This document shows, piece after piece, positions 23,050 through 36,064 of a stretch of DNA of 64,000 bases. The notes beneath the pieces were generated by a model. That model had not been told where the DNA came from. It searched no databases and worked only from the letters and a program-made list of their open reading frames with translations. The DNA lies in assembly GCF_003597395.2 (NCBI RefSeq), contig NC_133773.1:68719849-68783848 (forward strand), written 5' to 3'. How positions within the stretch are numbered: position 1 is the first letter of the stretch; every line of letters starts with the position of its first letter. The translations under genes and the position numbers were made by a program. The stretch comes from Chelonoidis abingdonii (taxonomy: Eukaryota; Chordata; Testudines; Testudinidae).

Positions 23050-23830
23050 TAAATATTTTCTAATGAAAAAATCTGATTTTTCTATGGACATTTTTCAAAC
23101 AACATTTTCTTTTAATTTCTGCTACATTTTGAATTTTTTCCTTCACTATCTTTCCCTTTGTTCTTTCCCCTTCTTTTCAATGAAGGAGGAAAAAGCAGAA
23201 AACCAGAGAAACTGGGGAATAACAGTTTCATTTTTCTTCCTTTTTTCGCTGATGGAAAAAGGTAAAAAGAAGACCCTCAATCTCTCTCCCCCGCTTTATT
23301 CGACAGAAAAAGTGTGAAAAAAGTTTGTTAAAAGATTAGCAAGTTAGAAAAGTAATATATTCTATCACTTTTTATTTTATTTCACTTTTTTCATACTTTT
23401 TAAGTGGAAAGATGTTTTAAAGAAGTGTGAGAAAGTGGGAAAAATCCCTAGTCCTTTCACTTCTATTCCTCCTTTTCCACTAAAAAAAAAAATTGGAAGC
23501 AGTAGGAATAAGGAGAAAACTGTTGCTTTTTAATTCTCCCCCTACTTCTTCTCTCCCCTTTTTATTTTTTCCCCAAATGGAAAAGGTTTTCCCCCTTCCT
23601 TTTCCTTTTTAATATTTTCCAGTGAATCAAAGGGAAAGAAAGAGGGGAATAAATCCCCCCCAAAACCCTAAACTGAAAATTGAAAACCAAAGTTTTTCAG
23701 GTTTCAAACTAATAAAACAAAATTTTAACCAAAACCAAAATGAGATTTGTTCTCAATGTTTATCAAAAAGTAGAAAAAATATTGAAAACAAAATTTTCCT
23801 GTGAAAAAAAATTGTTGACAAAACTGCATT
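23050..23830. repeat. Low-complexity A/G and T/C-rich tract
   Basis: About 780 bp of alternating purine-rich (GAAAAAG, AAAGGGAAAG) and pyrimidine-rich (CTTTTTCC, TTCCCCCTTCC) patches. Short inverted matches occur, for example AAAAGTGTGAAAAAAG at 23308 against CACTTTTTTCATACTTTT at 23383. It could be the decayed interior of a hAT-like MITE (GAAAATTTT motifs recur near 23855) or ordinary simple sequence. The Lys/Phe-rich frames in it are compositional. Confidence 0.5.
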
Positions 23831-24048
23831 TTCTGACGAAAAGAGATGTTGCTAGAAAATTTTCTAACAATCCTAATGGTGACACTATTACTTTGTCTTG
23901 CCACTCTCCGATCTGTGTGTTTTATCCACCTAGCTTGTGAATGCCTTTGAACAGAGAATTTTCTTCTTTGTTTACACAGACGCAGCTCAATGCATTAATT
24001 ATTAAACATAAACCACCACCATATTGTTTGTACTATAATAAAAGGACC

Positions 24049-24245
24049 AACATCAAGGATGAGGGCTGCATTTTGCTAGGTGCTGTACAAACAAGAAGAC
24101 AATCCTGGTACCACATGTATGCAGGACTTGAACATGTTGTCATCAAAGGACCTGAAGAAAAGGTCTGTATGAGCTTGAAAGCTTGTCTCTTACCAGATTC
24201 TTGTTCAATAAAAGATATTGTCTCACCTGCCTCATCTCTGGTTGA
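24049..24245. repeat. L2-type tail (minus) followed by repeat R1 (plus)
   Basis: 24049-24108 carries TTTTGCTAGGTGCTGTACAA and AAGACAATCCTGG, the reverse complement of the L2/MIR-type 3' end. 24150-24240 carries CTGAAGAAAAGGTCTGTATG, AGCTTGTCTCTTACC and TTCAATAAAAGATATTG, the second copy of repeat R1. Confidence 0.5.
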
Positions 24246-25234
24246 ATAAATGCACTTTAAAGAGGATTTTGAGTGTATCTGGGGAGATTGCTTGGTGTCC
24301 GAGGAGAAGAAAGGTTTTCCAAGCATAAGGGGCAATATGGAAGAAGACTAAAAGACAAAAGTGGGCAAATAATAAAAATGGGGTGCTTGGGAAGAGCCTC
24401 AGTTTTGGGAGGGAGAGTTTGAAGGAATGAGAGCAGAAATACAGTCAGGAACTTGAAGGCAAGATTGAAGAACAAGAATTTGATTTTCAAAGGCACTGAG
24501 TACCAAGAGCTCCAGCTGAAGTCAATAGCAGTTGCAGGTGCCTAGCACCTGTGCAAATCAAAGCCTTATTGTGTAATTTTTCACTCAAATGAGTACACCA
24601 AGTTTATTTCCAACAAATCAGCATTTAAACACAAATTCTAAGTGGCATCATTATCCATCTGCTAAAAAAAAATTAAAATGAAGCAAACAGTATGTCCAAT
24701 TTTGGCATTGGTATTTAATGGATTTCTTATCAACTTCTCTCTTACCAGGGGAAGTCTATTTCCTCAGGGGTTCAAGTCAAAATTCTGTTCATTGTATAAA
24801 ATCAAGAAAATTGCTAGCTAAACTTGGAATTACCAGGACTATAGTTTCCATTATGCGTTTGTATGATAGCAATGCAATTATTCTGAATTGTGATTCCTTC
24901 TTAACTCTTTAGGACATATTTCTCAGCATTATCATTTTGTTAGTAAAAATGTTGCCTAACTCCCTGAAAAAGTAACACTATTTCCTGAATCAGCAGCCTA
25001 GCAACTGGAATTGAGTAAAAGCAAAAGTGAGCACAAATTTAGGTTTCCAACTATACCAAAGGTTATATGAAGTTAATTCCTGAACTTCCATCTCAAGCAA
25101 CTGTTTTCTTTAACCATCTCCTTCTCCTCTTTCAGCTGCATAACTAATGAACCAGCTTGCGACAAGTCATTTTGTTCCAAGCAGAATTCTCACAAAGAAT
25201 TCTTTTGGGAATGGGGTAAGTCAACATTATTATG

Positions 25235-25320
25235 AATATTTGTATTACAGCAGAACCCCAGAAGCCTCAGTCAGATTGGGGAGCCATCGTGCTGGGCACT
25301 AAACAAACACATACTGTAAA
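25235..25320 (-). repeat. L2/MIR-type 3' tail fragment
   Basis: TTTGTATTACAGCAGAACCC and GTGCTGGGCACTAAACAAAC on the plus strand match the reverse complement of the tail seen at 53200-53345. Confidence 0.5.
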
Positions 25321-26306
25321 ATGTATATATCAAGAATTTATGGAGTAGGTTTATTTGCTCTTTGTGCTACAATGGGATTTAGAGGGATGAGTATTCAATC
25401 AACTACCTCATAGAACTGAGACAGAATGGGCTGAAGCATACAACCACTGGGTTCAAGTTAAGATGTAGGGCTCTTCACAGACTTCTGTAAACAACTTTTA
25501 TTTATTTAACCATATAGTTAAGTAATACAACACTGAGTTCTTATTTCCCCATTCCTGAGACTTCTACTTCTCAATTGATATTAAAGCAAATAAAAGGCAT
25601 TTGGAGAACATCCCCTTGCTGGTAGGAAAAAAAAGAAAGAAAAAACGCATCCTTAGGCAGAACTTATACTGGGACCTCGCAAAGCTCCACTAGTGCTCCT
25701 TGTGCTGGCTACAAACCTGGACCCCAATCCTGCAGGTTGATCCATGAGAGTGGACCCGTGGGCCCACGTAAAACAGCTTGCAGAATTGAGGCTTGGCTCA
25801 GCAGCAACGTATGTAAATTAATCTTGCAAAAAATATTTGAAAACCATGTAATGTTTTCTTATCTAAAATCAAGAGCACTATTTCCTCCCACTTGTGTGCT
25901 AATACAAGAGATAGGATAGTCCAGGTGGGAAGAAATGTAAGTGCTAGATGGCTCATCTATATTAATGCATATTAACACATCTAGGTCATAACTCCAATGT
26001 GCTTGCCAAAACAGGAGAGCAAGAAAAGGCCAAAGTGCTAACAAACACAATCACAAGATACAATGGTTTGAATTACTTTAGCTTGTCTTTGGTGCTGAAA
26101 CAGAAATGAAAAGAATAGCCTCACTGCCTTGTTATTTAATAGACTCAGCTCAAGCTCATAGCCATATTTGATCTTGCGAGATTTTGAGTGTTCTCCTGAA
26201 AGCTGCAAATGCAACTGGGTTGTGATTCCACTCTTTGTGGGCTAGATTAAACCCTTGTTTTACTAAACCATGTAAGGCAGTAAGGGGGACTAAGGCCCTT
26301 TCCCCA

Positions 26307-26578
26307 TCTCGTAAGAACATACGAATGATCGTACTGGGTCAGATCAAAGGTCCATCTAGCCCAGTATCCTGTCTTCCAATAGCAGCCAGTGACAGGAGCC
26401 CCAGAGGGAATTAACAGAACAGGTAATCACCAAGTGATCCATCTCCTGTTATTCATTCCCAGCTTCTGGCAAACAGGCTAGGGCCACCATCCCTGCCCAA
26501 ACTGACTAGCCATTGATGGACCTATCCTCCATGAATTTATCTAGCTCTTTTTTAACCCTGTTATAGTCTTATAGTCTC
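26307..26578. mobile_element. CR1-like LINE 3' fragment
   Basis: The segment runs TACTGGGTCAGATCAAAGGT, CCATCTAGCCCAGTATCCTG, AACAGAACAGGTAATCACC, TTCCCAGCTTCTGGCAAAC and ends TTTTTAACCCTGTTATAGTC. I recognise it as a very common turtle and crocodile repeat usually assigned to CR1. It carries no open reading frame of note. Confidence 0.65.
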
Positions 26579-27427
26579 TTACTTGGCCTAATAAGTCCCA
26601 TACAGATCTTGGATCTGGGTCTGGTGAGGAGTGCAAATCTGCTCTCCAGATACTCTTCTGTGAGCAAAGGGGCAGGGAGGGAGCAAAACCTTGGCTACTC
26701 CCATCCTACTTGCTGGCTGTTTGTGAGAGAGGTGGGAAGTAAACTGCAGTCTTTCAAGGACTGCGGTAATTTATTTGCCCTCAGAGAAAGAGGAGAGCAG
26801 GAAAGAATTGTGCCTCTGAGGGAGGGATCTGAGGCACAACTCCTCCCGTGGCTCCTCCTGAGGTTGAGAGTAGAAGGAGATTTTGATATCCTTACAAGCG
26901 TTGGAATGTGCCTCGTTCTACAGATACTCCCACTGAGCTAGACTGTGCATTTGGGCACTGCCCAGAGACAAGCGGTCAGGCCTAAGCTGCAACACCCCTG
27001 GTCTTTGATTAGCAATGTGCCTCAGACACATCCCTCTGACTCTCGCTTCCTCAGAAACTGCTACAAGGATTTCACTTACACTTTTGAAAACATACTCACC
27101 TTAGGACAGAGACCACACATGGGAAGGCTCAGCCCAACAGAAATATTTCTGGGAAATCTGTGGGGGTTGGGGGGGAGAATGGGGGTCATTATGAAGACCA
27201 TTTTGTACCTTAACGACAATATTTGCTTCTCTGAAAGCCATAACAATATCATAATTGTACATATAGAAGTGAAGGCCCTGTCCTGCAAATTCTCCTTCCA
27301 CAGCACTGCCATTGTCTTCAGTGTAATTTCTCTAAGCAGGTGCCCTGTGGGACCAGTGTGACTAAAAAGGGTGCCCATAGGATACCTGCTGATAGGTACA
27401 TTGATGTAAATCAGAGTTTGTTACAGG

Positions 27428-27532
27428 AGTGGGTGGGTGAGATTCTGTGGCCTGCATTGTGCAGGAGGTCAGACTAGATGATCATAATGGTCCCTTCTGA
27501 CCTTAAAGTCTATGAGTCCATGAGTCTATAAA
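27428..27532 (+). mobile_element. CR1 3' end
   Basis: It contains GAGATTCTGTGGCCTGCATT, AGGTCAGACTAGATGATCAT and CCCTTCTGACCTTAAAGTCT, then a short octamer-like tail (CTATGAGTCCATGAGTCTAT). This is the characteristic 3' end of CR1 LINEs in birds, crocodiles and turtles. It is a short 5'-truncated copy. Confidence 0.85.
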
Positions 27533-28219
27533 TATCAAAAGGAAACAGTGGCGTTTTGTGAACAACATCGATGTAAATGAGTGCAAAATCAGGCTTGGCC
27601 ACAAAAATATTTTCTATTTTCTAACCTGCGTTGGTTGGGTGTAATTTGTCTCAGTTGTGTTAAATTGTAACTACATAACTGCTGAACGTATACCATCTAG
27701 TTGTTCATAATGCATATTAAGTGAGCAGTATTCTGTCTTTCCAATTCTGTATGCATTTTAGTTTAACGTAGAGAGTAGCCATTCTTCAAAAGTCCCTTCC
27801 ATGGAGGGCAAATACTATTCTGACAAACAGTTTTGTTTGCAAGCCTTTTCTTAAAGTCTCAAAATACTTTTATAAGCTGAACTTCTTGCAGGAATGCTGT
27901 CCCCCACAACAGGCAAGCTGTATTTCATCGCTGCTTTTTTGATCTTTTGTATTTCTGAAGATGCAGATTGAGGAAGTTCTCATATTTGGGACTATAAAAA
28001 TGAAAAACATATCTGAACAGTGCTACTATGTTCTCTGTTCGAGAACACTTTATTCTTTTATTTAAAAGAAGAAAAGAGTGCAAAGGCTATCAAATCTTGG
28101 AAATATCTACGGGAAAGGATCTCAATGCTCCAAAAGGCAAAACGTTGTAAGACTTATGAGGCTGCCAAGTTTTTAAAGAGACATACCAGTATTGCAGAAT
28201 GCAGCAAAATATTTGGGTC

Positions 28220-29292
28220 TGTGATGCGCTGGCCCAGATGCCAGTTCATGCAGAGTCCCCATGTCTCAGCTGGACATGACACTACATAGCTAGATCAGTC
28301 TGCTCACTCATGGGTTCATATTGATAAAGTAGGTATTAGAATGATAAGAATGTGTTTAGTGTTCAGACTATTGAATGCTTGTGAGCTGCTGCCTGCATTA
28401 ATTTCCTTGTATATTCTAAGTAATATTTGAGAGTTGTATTGTGAATTGCCATACAGGAGAGGACATTATTAGAGTGAAAAGCTGCTCCTTCCAAAAGTGG
28501 AGATGCAGCAAGACTAGCTGGGCTAGGGTTGATCTTACAACTGAAGCTCCCTATATATGATTGAGACATGGTCCACAAAAGGACCAAAGACACTTATTGC
28601 TTTCTCCCTCTCTTCCCATGAAGATGAGTCATGCAAGTGGACTCCTTCCATCAGCTGAGTTTGCACCTCAGAGCACATGGCACAAGGGATTAAATCTCCA
28701 GCCAAAGGAACTAGGATCTCTAGCTTCTTCGACTCTGGTATGCAAGGTACTTCTAGACATAAGCAAGAGATCCCCAGCTGTTTATCCTGGTTAGCCCTAA
28801 AGGACAAATCAGCAAAGCTTGCTGATTACCGAAGCCATATTACCCTTTGAAGCCTACGGCTGTAACTCATTTGTATGTCTATGTTTCTTGCTTTAACTTT
28901 GTAATAAGGCTCTAGTTTCCTTTCCTATTTAATAAATCTTCATATAGGTTACTATAGGACTGGTTACAAGCATTGTCTTTGATGTGAGATCTAACATGCA
29001 ATTGACCTACAGCAAGTGACTGTCCTTTGAGATTAGAGTAACCAGAATGTTACTGTGATTCACGCATCACTGAGCTTCACTCACCTGGCTGGAGGTAGAC
29101 AGACCAGAGTACCCAGGGTCTGTCTGTGATCCACATTAAGGCTATTAAAGTGTCTCAGGAGTTTGCACTTCGTGCAATTGGTTGGTGAAATCTGAATTTA
29201 GAACGCAACCATTTGGGGTTTGTACCTTGGTTTTTAACAGTATGTCCTGAGGTTTGTATTCATGCTCTTGAGTCACTGTTGGGATCGTCACA
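28220..29292 (+). mobile_element. Solo LTR, family B (1,073 bp)
   Basis: It starts TGTGATGCGC and ends GATCGTCACA. The 5-bp duplication GGGTC is exact at 28215-28219 and 29293-29297. A TATA-like CTATATATGA is near 28551 and AATAAA near 28929. It shares its ends and 3' third with 3782-4870. No internal retroviral genes flank it. Confidence 0.85.
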
Positions 29293-29566
29293 GGGTCAGT
29301 GGGACTCTGTACAGGGAGAACACCACTTAGCAGGACTGGGGCCTTAAATTTGCCATATTGCTCAACAATGAATAGGCACATTAAATCTGATAAAGTGCAT
29401 AAAATAAAGTATGTTAAGGATAGCATATCGATCCCTCAATTCAATGGATTATTATTTAAAAGCCTGCTTGAAAATGGGACATTTTACATAACTCACACAA
29501 CAAGCATCATGTAATCCTGATGCTATCAGGACTGCTTGATACACACACACATATATTAATATATAT

Positions 29567-29795
29567 GGAAAGTGAAGGCCAAAGGGTCCCAGTGGTGGTA
29601 GGAGCCCTCGGGGCTGTGACTCCTAAGCTGGGTGAGTGGCTCCAACAGATCCCAGGAACAACACACAGAGCTCTCTGTCCAGAAGAGTGCAGTGCTAGGA
29701 ACAGCTAAGATACTGCGCAGAACCCTCAAACTCCCAGGCCTCTGGTAGAGGACCGAGGTTGAGGAGACAACATACCACCCATAGGGGTGAGAGGG
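29567..29795 (+). mobile_element. LINE 3' end (same family as 1-106)
   Basis: The segment encodes PVVVGALGAVTPKLGEWLQQ then IPGTT, and after a frame change the remaining C-terminal residues and a stop, followed by a short 3' UTR (GACAACATACCACCCATAGG). I recognise this as the polymerase C-terminus of the family at the left window edge. TATATTAATATATATGG precedes it and a 60-bp TA repeat follows it, so it sits within TA-rich simple sequence on both sides. Confidence 0.65.
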
Positions 29796-29802
29796 AATTT
29801 TT

Positions 29803-29806
29803 TTTA

Positions 29807-29850
<44 letters not shown>

Positions 29851-29866
29851 TATATATATATATAGT
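29803..29866. repeat. (TA)n microsatellite
   Basis: About 60 bp of nearly uninterrupted TA dinucleotides directly follows the LINE 3' end. It could be the LINE tail, the target or both. Confidence 0.95.
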
Positions 29867-29941
29867 CTTATAGCTCAGGCTATCACTCTAAACCTATCTA
29901 GACAAGAAGCCATATTATTTTAAGATGTAGGTGTGTATAAA

Positions 29942-29942
<1 letters not shown>

Positions 29943-29981
<39 letters not shown>
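29943..29981. repeat. Compound (TC)n(AC)n microsatellite
   Basis: Eleven or so TC units run directly into about eight AC units. A short AC run also occurs at 29541-29550. Confidence 0.95.
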
Positions 29982-29984
29982 ATT

Positions 29985-32840
29985 TGACTTAGATGTGCGA
30001 GTACATGTTGCCAACTTGCATGACTTCAATTGAGTGATAAATTATTGTTTATAAACTGTTGGTAGGCATTTTAATTACATACAGTCTGTACAGCAGCAAG
30101 CATAGTATTTTTTCAAACACATACACACTTCATTCGAACAGCAGTTTAAAACAGGTCAAATCTAACCAAGAATAAATTGAAAAATGCATTATTCTATACT
30201 GGTAGGCCCTTGAAGTTGAAGCATATCCAATGAAATTTTATTCAGAAGTTCAAAAGTCAGGCAGAGACTTAGGAAAACAAATGCTGTTGTCATACACATT
30301 GTAGAATATACTATTTACAATAAGCTCACAAACAGCCACTGTGTGTTCTGAACAAATTCAAATATTTACACCTGATAGGAAAACAAACAGCAATAATTTT
30401 GAATGCTGCTGCATCAAATTTTAACTACATATGCTTTATTAATGTTTGCAAGAACAGTCTATTTTTCTAAGAATGTGTTTGTCAGCATTGGAGTTTTAGA
30501 GTTTTAATGGTTTAATATGAGCTATGCTACAAGTCTGCCCCACACTTTTTGATATTACCTGTTCTGTTTATCAGCAGGAGTTATCATTTAGGTGACTAAG
30601 ATAATATTTACTCTAATATATTTTAATGTTGGTTTTGTAAACATAATGTTAACTGAAGACACCTTTTGAAGCATAATGACATTTTAAGATTTATACATTT
30701 TTGGTTTTGTTTTTTTTAAGAAGCCATAAACAGTTATCACGTAGGTATAGGATATGCTCACTCTCTTACACATCTGAATAAATAAGGGCCTTATTATACC
30801 TCAGATTTATGCATTATCCCCATCGGACTCAACTGAGAGTTATGTTTAAAAAAAGATGGAACATAGCCCTTTGAAAAGTCACAGTAATTCAGAAGAGAAT
30901 ACCCATTCAAAGGATTAGTGCAAAATTTGGAAAGGCCTATTAAGAATCACAGAGAAGGGCCAATTACCAGTTACATGCTGCCACTATACCAGGGTATGTG
31001 GGATTAAATATTTATAATCTTAAACCTCAATCCTACAACTGATAGTGAGCAAACATAGCAGGCCAACCTGTCAACTGCAGGATGTGACTATAGATACTGA
31101 ATTGTTTTTTTTAAGAACACTCCCAGCTCTGTGAAAAATACATGTTCTTTTTTAAAACCTAAGTCAGCAGTGGTTATTTGCATAAACAGACTGCTCAGCG
31201 CAACAAAAATAAGTCTATTCACAGAACGGCAGGGTGGAAACTTGCTGCTTTATATAACTTTATCACACCACAGTGGTGGGAAAACTCCCCCTGACTAAAA
31301 TGTGAAGTAAAGGAGGGGAAGGGCATAGCTCCATCCCATAATACATTAGGTAACCCAGTTAACACTGTCACAACCACTTTATTACAATTAGACATTCTGA
31401 TTGCGTGTACCGTGCATTCTCGGATAGCTACACTGTTAAGGAAGTGTGTTGTTTGCAGCTACAGAAAAGCTACATTATGCATAGCATCTTGCGTTTTGCT
31501 TTTATGGTGTAAATCAGCCACTTATATTGTGATAAGGCACGCTTAATATTTGCACCTCAGAGTGCTATATAGAGGGTAAACTATGAATTTGAAAACCCAG
31601 GTGGAACAATCTTCAGCTTTGATTGAAAGAGTGAAATAGCTTTCCATATGTCTAACTTAGGATGGGTAGAATAGACTGTAAACTATGAAAAAAAAATCTT
31701 CCATCAGTGAAGTCTGCTTGTACCATTTTTTTAAACCCTTAGACAGAAAGCAGTATGTAAATGAGAATATAGTGAATCTTTATAAATATTCCTCTAAAAC
31801 AATATCTAGGACAGATGCTTCAAAATACCAAATCATGCGTGGTCAGTAATTTGGCATTTTTAAAGTAGTCATTTAGCAGGTATGTCTTTGACATGCCAGT
31901 GCCCCTTTTGTTGTTGTTTATAATATCATGAGAAGAGACAAAATTGATAAATATTTGGTGACAAAAATATTAGATAAGGTGAGATTAAAGGTACACCAAA
32001 AATCAGTTCCATCTTTCAGTCTCTGTCCATTGAGTGTTACTGTTCTCCACATTCTAAACCAGGCAATGAGTATTACCACACTTCATCTTTCTCCCTCCCT
32101 CCAGCTATAACTCAACTGAGTTTTATATGACAGACCCTGTGCCAGACTCCCAAAGAAAGAGTATTCTGCTGCCTGTTCTGGGCTTTTGAAAAGTAACGGA
32201 GCCAAGAAAATCAGACAATTTACTTTGAGTCTGAATTTCTTTTAATTGGAAAATAAGGACAACCTTCCATCAGGAAATTTTTAAGACTTTCTGCATATAG
32301 CTTCCATCACTAACTAAGGGGCACTTGAATCATAGTGAACATGCAGAAAGATAATTACAATGCGTTAGAAGCATTTCTCCCAGGAAGCATTTTAGTACAA
32401 CCAGTCAGTCTCACAAATACATACATAAACATATCCTCAGAGGGTTATATTTCAAAGACAAGATTTGTTCCAGATAACCACAATGGAAAGAAATGAATCC
32501 ACCAGATCTTTTTCATATCATCATATCCCTTAAATAATTCAGATGTTTAGAGAAACGACACAGGCAGTGAAGAGAAATATACTCTCCTGTGGTAAAAGAC
32601 TAGATATTTTATTTATTTAGATTTAAATAAAGGCACGTAAAAGACTGTCTATCCCAGGAACTATCCGACTTTCCCAAAAGTTAAAAATACTGTCCCAATT
32701 CCTCCCCACCACCGCCTAATTAAAAGGCTAGCACATTTGCCTACACACATACAAGTACCAGGCAGAAAAAAAAATATAAATCAAATCAGGATATCTCCAC
32801 CCCTCATAGTCCCAATTATTTTCTATTTTCTAATTCTTAA
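29985..32840. other. No recognisable feature
   Basis: AT-rich intron sequence. I found no exon-like reading frame with splice sites, no terminal repeats with target duplications and no clear repeat family. Confidence 0.6.
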
Positions 32841-32844
32841 GTAT

Positions 32845-32945
32845 TGGTAATATGGTAGTACCTGGGGGCCATAATCGGGACTCCACTGTGCTTGGCACTG
32901 TACACATGACAAAAAGACAGTCCCTGCCCCTAACAGTTTACAGTC
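32845..32945 (-). repeat. L2/MIR-type 3' tail fragment
   Basis: TATGGTAGTACCTGGGGGCC, CACTGTGCTTGGCACTGTAC and AAAAAGACAGTCCCTGCCCC give the reverse complement of the L2 tail, one of the better-preserved copies in the window. Confidence 0.65.
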
Positions 32946-33544
32946 AATTATTGCAAAGCTCTGGGAAAAGCACACTCATTGCTAGCAAAGCAGGTCTAAC
33001 TAACCCTTCCTTCCTCCTCACTCCTAACCCAACAAGCACCACACATCCACATGTAAAAACAAGCACACTTTTGGTCTTGCCTTATAAAGAGGATTCAAAA
33101 GACAACACAGTAAAACAGATTTCCCCCTCCCGCCCTTTAAAGTGTGCTCTTACTACAGAAACTAAGGAACATATCTTGACGGACAATTAAATCAGTGTAA
33201 GGGGTGAAGAGTTACAGTAGTTGCCCATGCTTCCTAACTGCGGCATCCACAAAAGGCTTAATACAAGTGCTGTGTCTTCATTAATTAACAAAAGACTAAT
33301 GAAATCCTGGGCCCACTGAAGTCAATAGCAAAAACTCCCATCATCTTTCATGGGGCCAAGATTTCTCCTCATGTCCTTTCTATGAAGAGAAAGCTAACAG
33401 AGATCAAGCTGCAAAATACTAGGGTTTACTCAATCATCTACACTGAAGTAAAACTACTGCTTTGCCTTGTGGGCACTTGGATTTCACAGCGAGACAGTTT
33501 TTTCATGTTAGCTCTCTCACAGAAAAGGACACACTATTTGTACT

Positions 33545-34440
33545 AGTGAAAACTTACCCTATGTGAAAGATGACAATTTTCTGAAAAATCCTGGACAAAC
33601 CTTATTGAATTAAGTTTAATCTCTTTGGGATCCATTGTATTAAATATGCAATTGTTTATGTATTATTGGATGCAAATTTTATTGAAGGGGGTGTGTGCTA
33701 ATGTAATTCCTTTGGTTATCAACTCTTTCAAGCTTCATTCTGGGGAGGGGGCCCATTGTCTGGCTGATTACCTGTTCGTGGTCTCTTCAAAGATCCAAGC
33801 AGGATTATCTAAAGGCCAGCAGAGAAAGAAAGGACATTGGGATAAACAACCTGAGTTTAAACTGACTCTTTACCTCTTCCCTGGATCCAGGAAACAGAGA
33901 GGACCTCCAGTCTACAGAGGGTCCCAATGCTTAAGGAAGGATTGGAAGGACTCTGGTCAACTGCAGTCCCATAGGATTGGGTTCTTGTTCAGCACAAAGG
34001 GGTGTGATGAACTTTAAACCACAGGAAAACCCCTGGTTGTGGGCTGAACGACTACTCCTGCTGGAGTTGGGGGGTGATCTCTGGTAAGCTATCACATGTA
34101 TAGGTTCTTTAATTGTTTGAAAATATATTCTCTGTAGTGCTTTTACCTTAAGAATAAAATAGGCTTGCTTAGACGGAGTTGTATGGTAACTTACATCTGT
34201 GGGCAATTATACTGTTTTTAGTCTCTGAAGAGAAGGCAAAATAAGCCTGTTTAGATAATCTGTATTTTACTAGGAACAACACAGTGAAGGCAGGGAACTG
34301 TTCAGCCTGGAACTACAGGCAAGAGAGAGACATGTCTCCATCCAAGAGAGGCAACAGTCACAGTTGCTAGAAGCCTGGACCCGTGAAGGGAAATGCAGAT
34401 GTAGTTGCCCTCAACTCTGAGGTCCTATAAGGCTATATTT
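33545..34440 (+). mobile_element. Probable LTR-type repeat (family D), ends uncertain
   Basis: This block starts near TGTGAAAGATGACAATTTTC and contains TTAAGAATAAAATAGGCTTG (34149), a polyadenylation-like region of the sort found in the LTRs here, then TAGTCTCTGAAGAGAAGGCA. I recall it as a reptile LTR family. I could not find a matching target duplication, so the limits are approximate. Confidence 0.4.
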
Positions 34441-36064
34441 CCAGTAGCAGTTAGAAACTGTTGTGCCATCTGGGTATAATTAGCTTCTGAGTTTGTTTCT
34501 TTGCTTCAATGTCTTGATATGCTGCTCAAGTGCTTGGTGTCTGAAGTTCTGTGGAACTAGACTAATGTGCAATTCTTCCTCACCAGTTTGTGTCTACATT
34601 TTCAGTTAAACTAATGAAATGAATTTCTATCTCTGCATAAACTGAGTTACGTTCTTAAACTCACCTCCAGAGTCCTAATGACTATTACTACAAACAATGC
34701 TAATCTTCTCCCCTCTAATTTTCTGGGTCCTTACATCACATAAATACCTGATTAATTACCTCTGTGATGGAGCATATCTACAGTGTTCTCGACAATGCAG
34801 CATAATCTTTCATCAAGAGTCTGCAAAATGAACTAATAGAGTAAGCAATAGTCCAAAACAAAGATATAAATATATGTGATTCTGTGAGAGATAGAGATGA
34901 GAGTGAGATAAAGAAGGGTAAAAATGTACAATTATTTAAAATGAAACTAGCTACTGCCATATTAAAAAAAATAAAGTTGACCTTTTGTGTAAGTAACATG
35001 GACAGAAAAGCTATCAGAAAAGACCTTATCAAATATGTTGCAGTGAAGGACACCACAGGGCAAAGTGTAACAATGAAATTTGACTAGAGCCTAAAAATTC
35101 TTGACTAATGCTTTGTTAAAGTGGTGAAAATTCTTTTGCACGTTGTCACACTAAAATTTTCAACATATTTTTCATTATTTTACATCCCTGAAATTCTACT
35201 TTCCTATGAAATCTGTTGAAATCACTGTTTTAACATAAAAACACGCAAAAATATGAATTTTGAAATGTCTTCAAGGCAAAATCCCCAACACTCAAAGTTG
35301 GCCACTTTTCTTTGAAAAATATCCTTTAATCCTGAAAATGAGTCCATTTTCATTCATAATGGTACCAGGTTAAACAAGTCACATAACTGGGCAAATACTT
35401 AGTGAAATTATGAAAAGTTTCATATTCAAAATAAAATGTTCATAAACTCACTTAAGAATATTTTCCCTTTTTCTCTCCTCTCAAATATTTCATTAAATTG
35501 TAGACTCGATTTTAACCAGAGTAATCTAGTTGGACTCACATGCTATAGACCCTGTGATAGCAATAGATGTGCTTAAAATGAAAAAAAGGCAATATTCCTA
35601 TAAGTATATCTATTAGATTATGTGCAATCCTTTGCTTGAACTTGGACATTACTTGCAAAGGAAGTCAGATAGCTACAGTTGGTGCCTGCTGTGAATGACC
35701 TAATAATTCTTCTCTATTCAGTCATTAAATGTCTGCAAGCTGTAATGAGAGTCAGAGAGAAATACAAGTAGTGCACTGAAACTCATTTCAGTGAGACAAA
35801 AGGGGTTGAGCATCTTTATGAACGACTGATTTTCAACGAGTTCCCTTACCTGAGATGACAGATAATGGAAAAATAAAAAAAAACTTTAATTTTAGCCTTT
35901 CCTTCTTTATCCATGCAGATGACCAGTGGTAGTGAATATCAGGCAACTCTAACAGTGCAGAAAAAAATCTAGAGTACTACTAAGCCTCCTTCAGAAGTGC
36001 TACAGAAATTAAACACAATCATTTCACTATTTGGTCATGGTTAAAAAGACCATCAACCAATTGG

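Noticed and set aside
26609..27361. Two plus-strand frames (110 and 138 residues) as exons
   Set aside because: There are no convincing splice sites and no recognisable protein family, and they lie between two CR1 fragments on the strand opposite the host gene.
29803..29981. CRISPR-like or satellite array
   Set aside because: It is simple TA, TC and AC dinucleotide repeat with no spacers.
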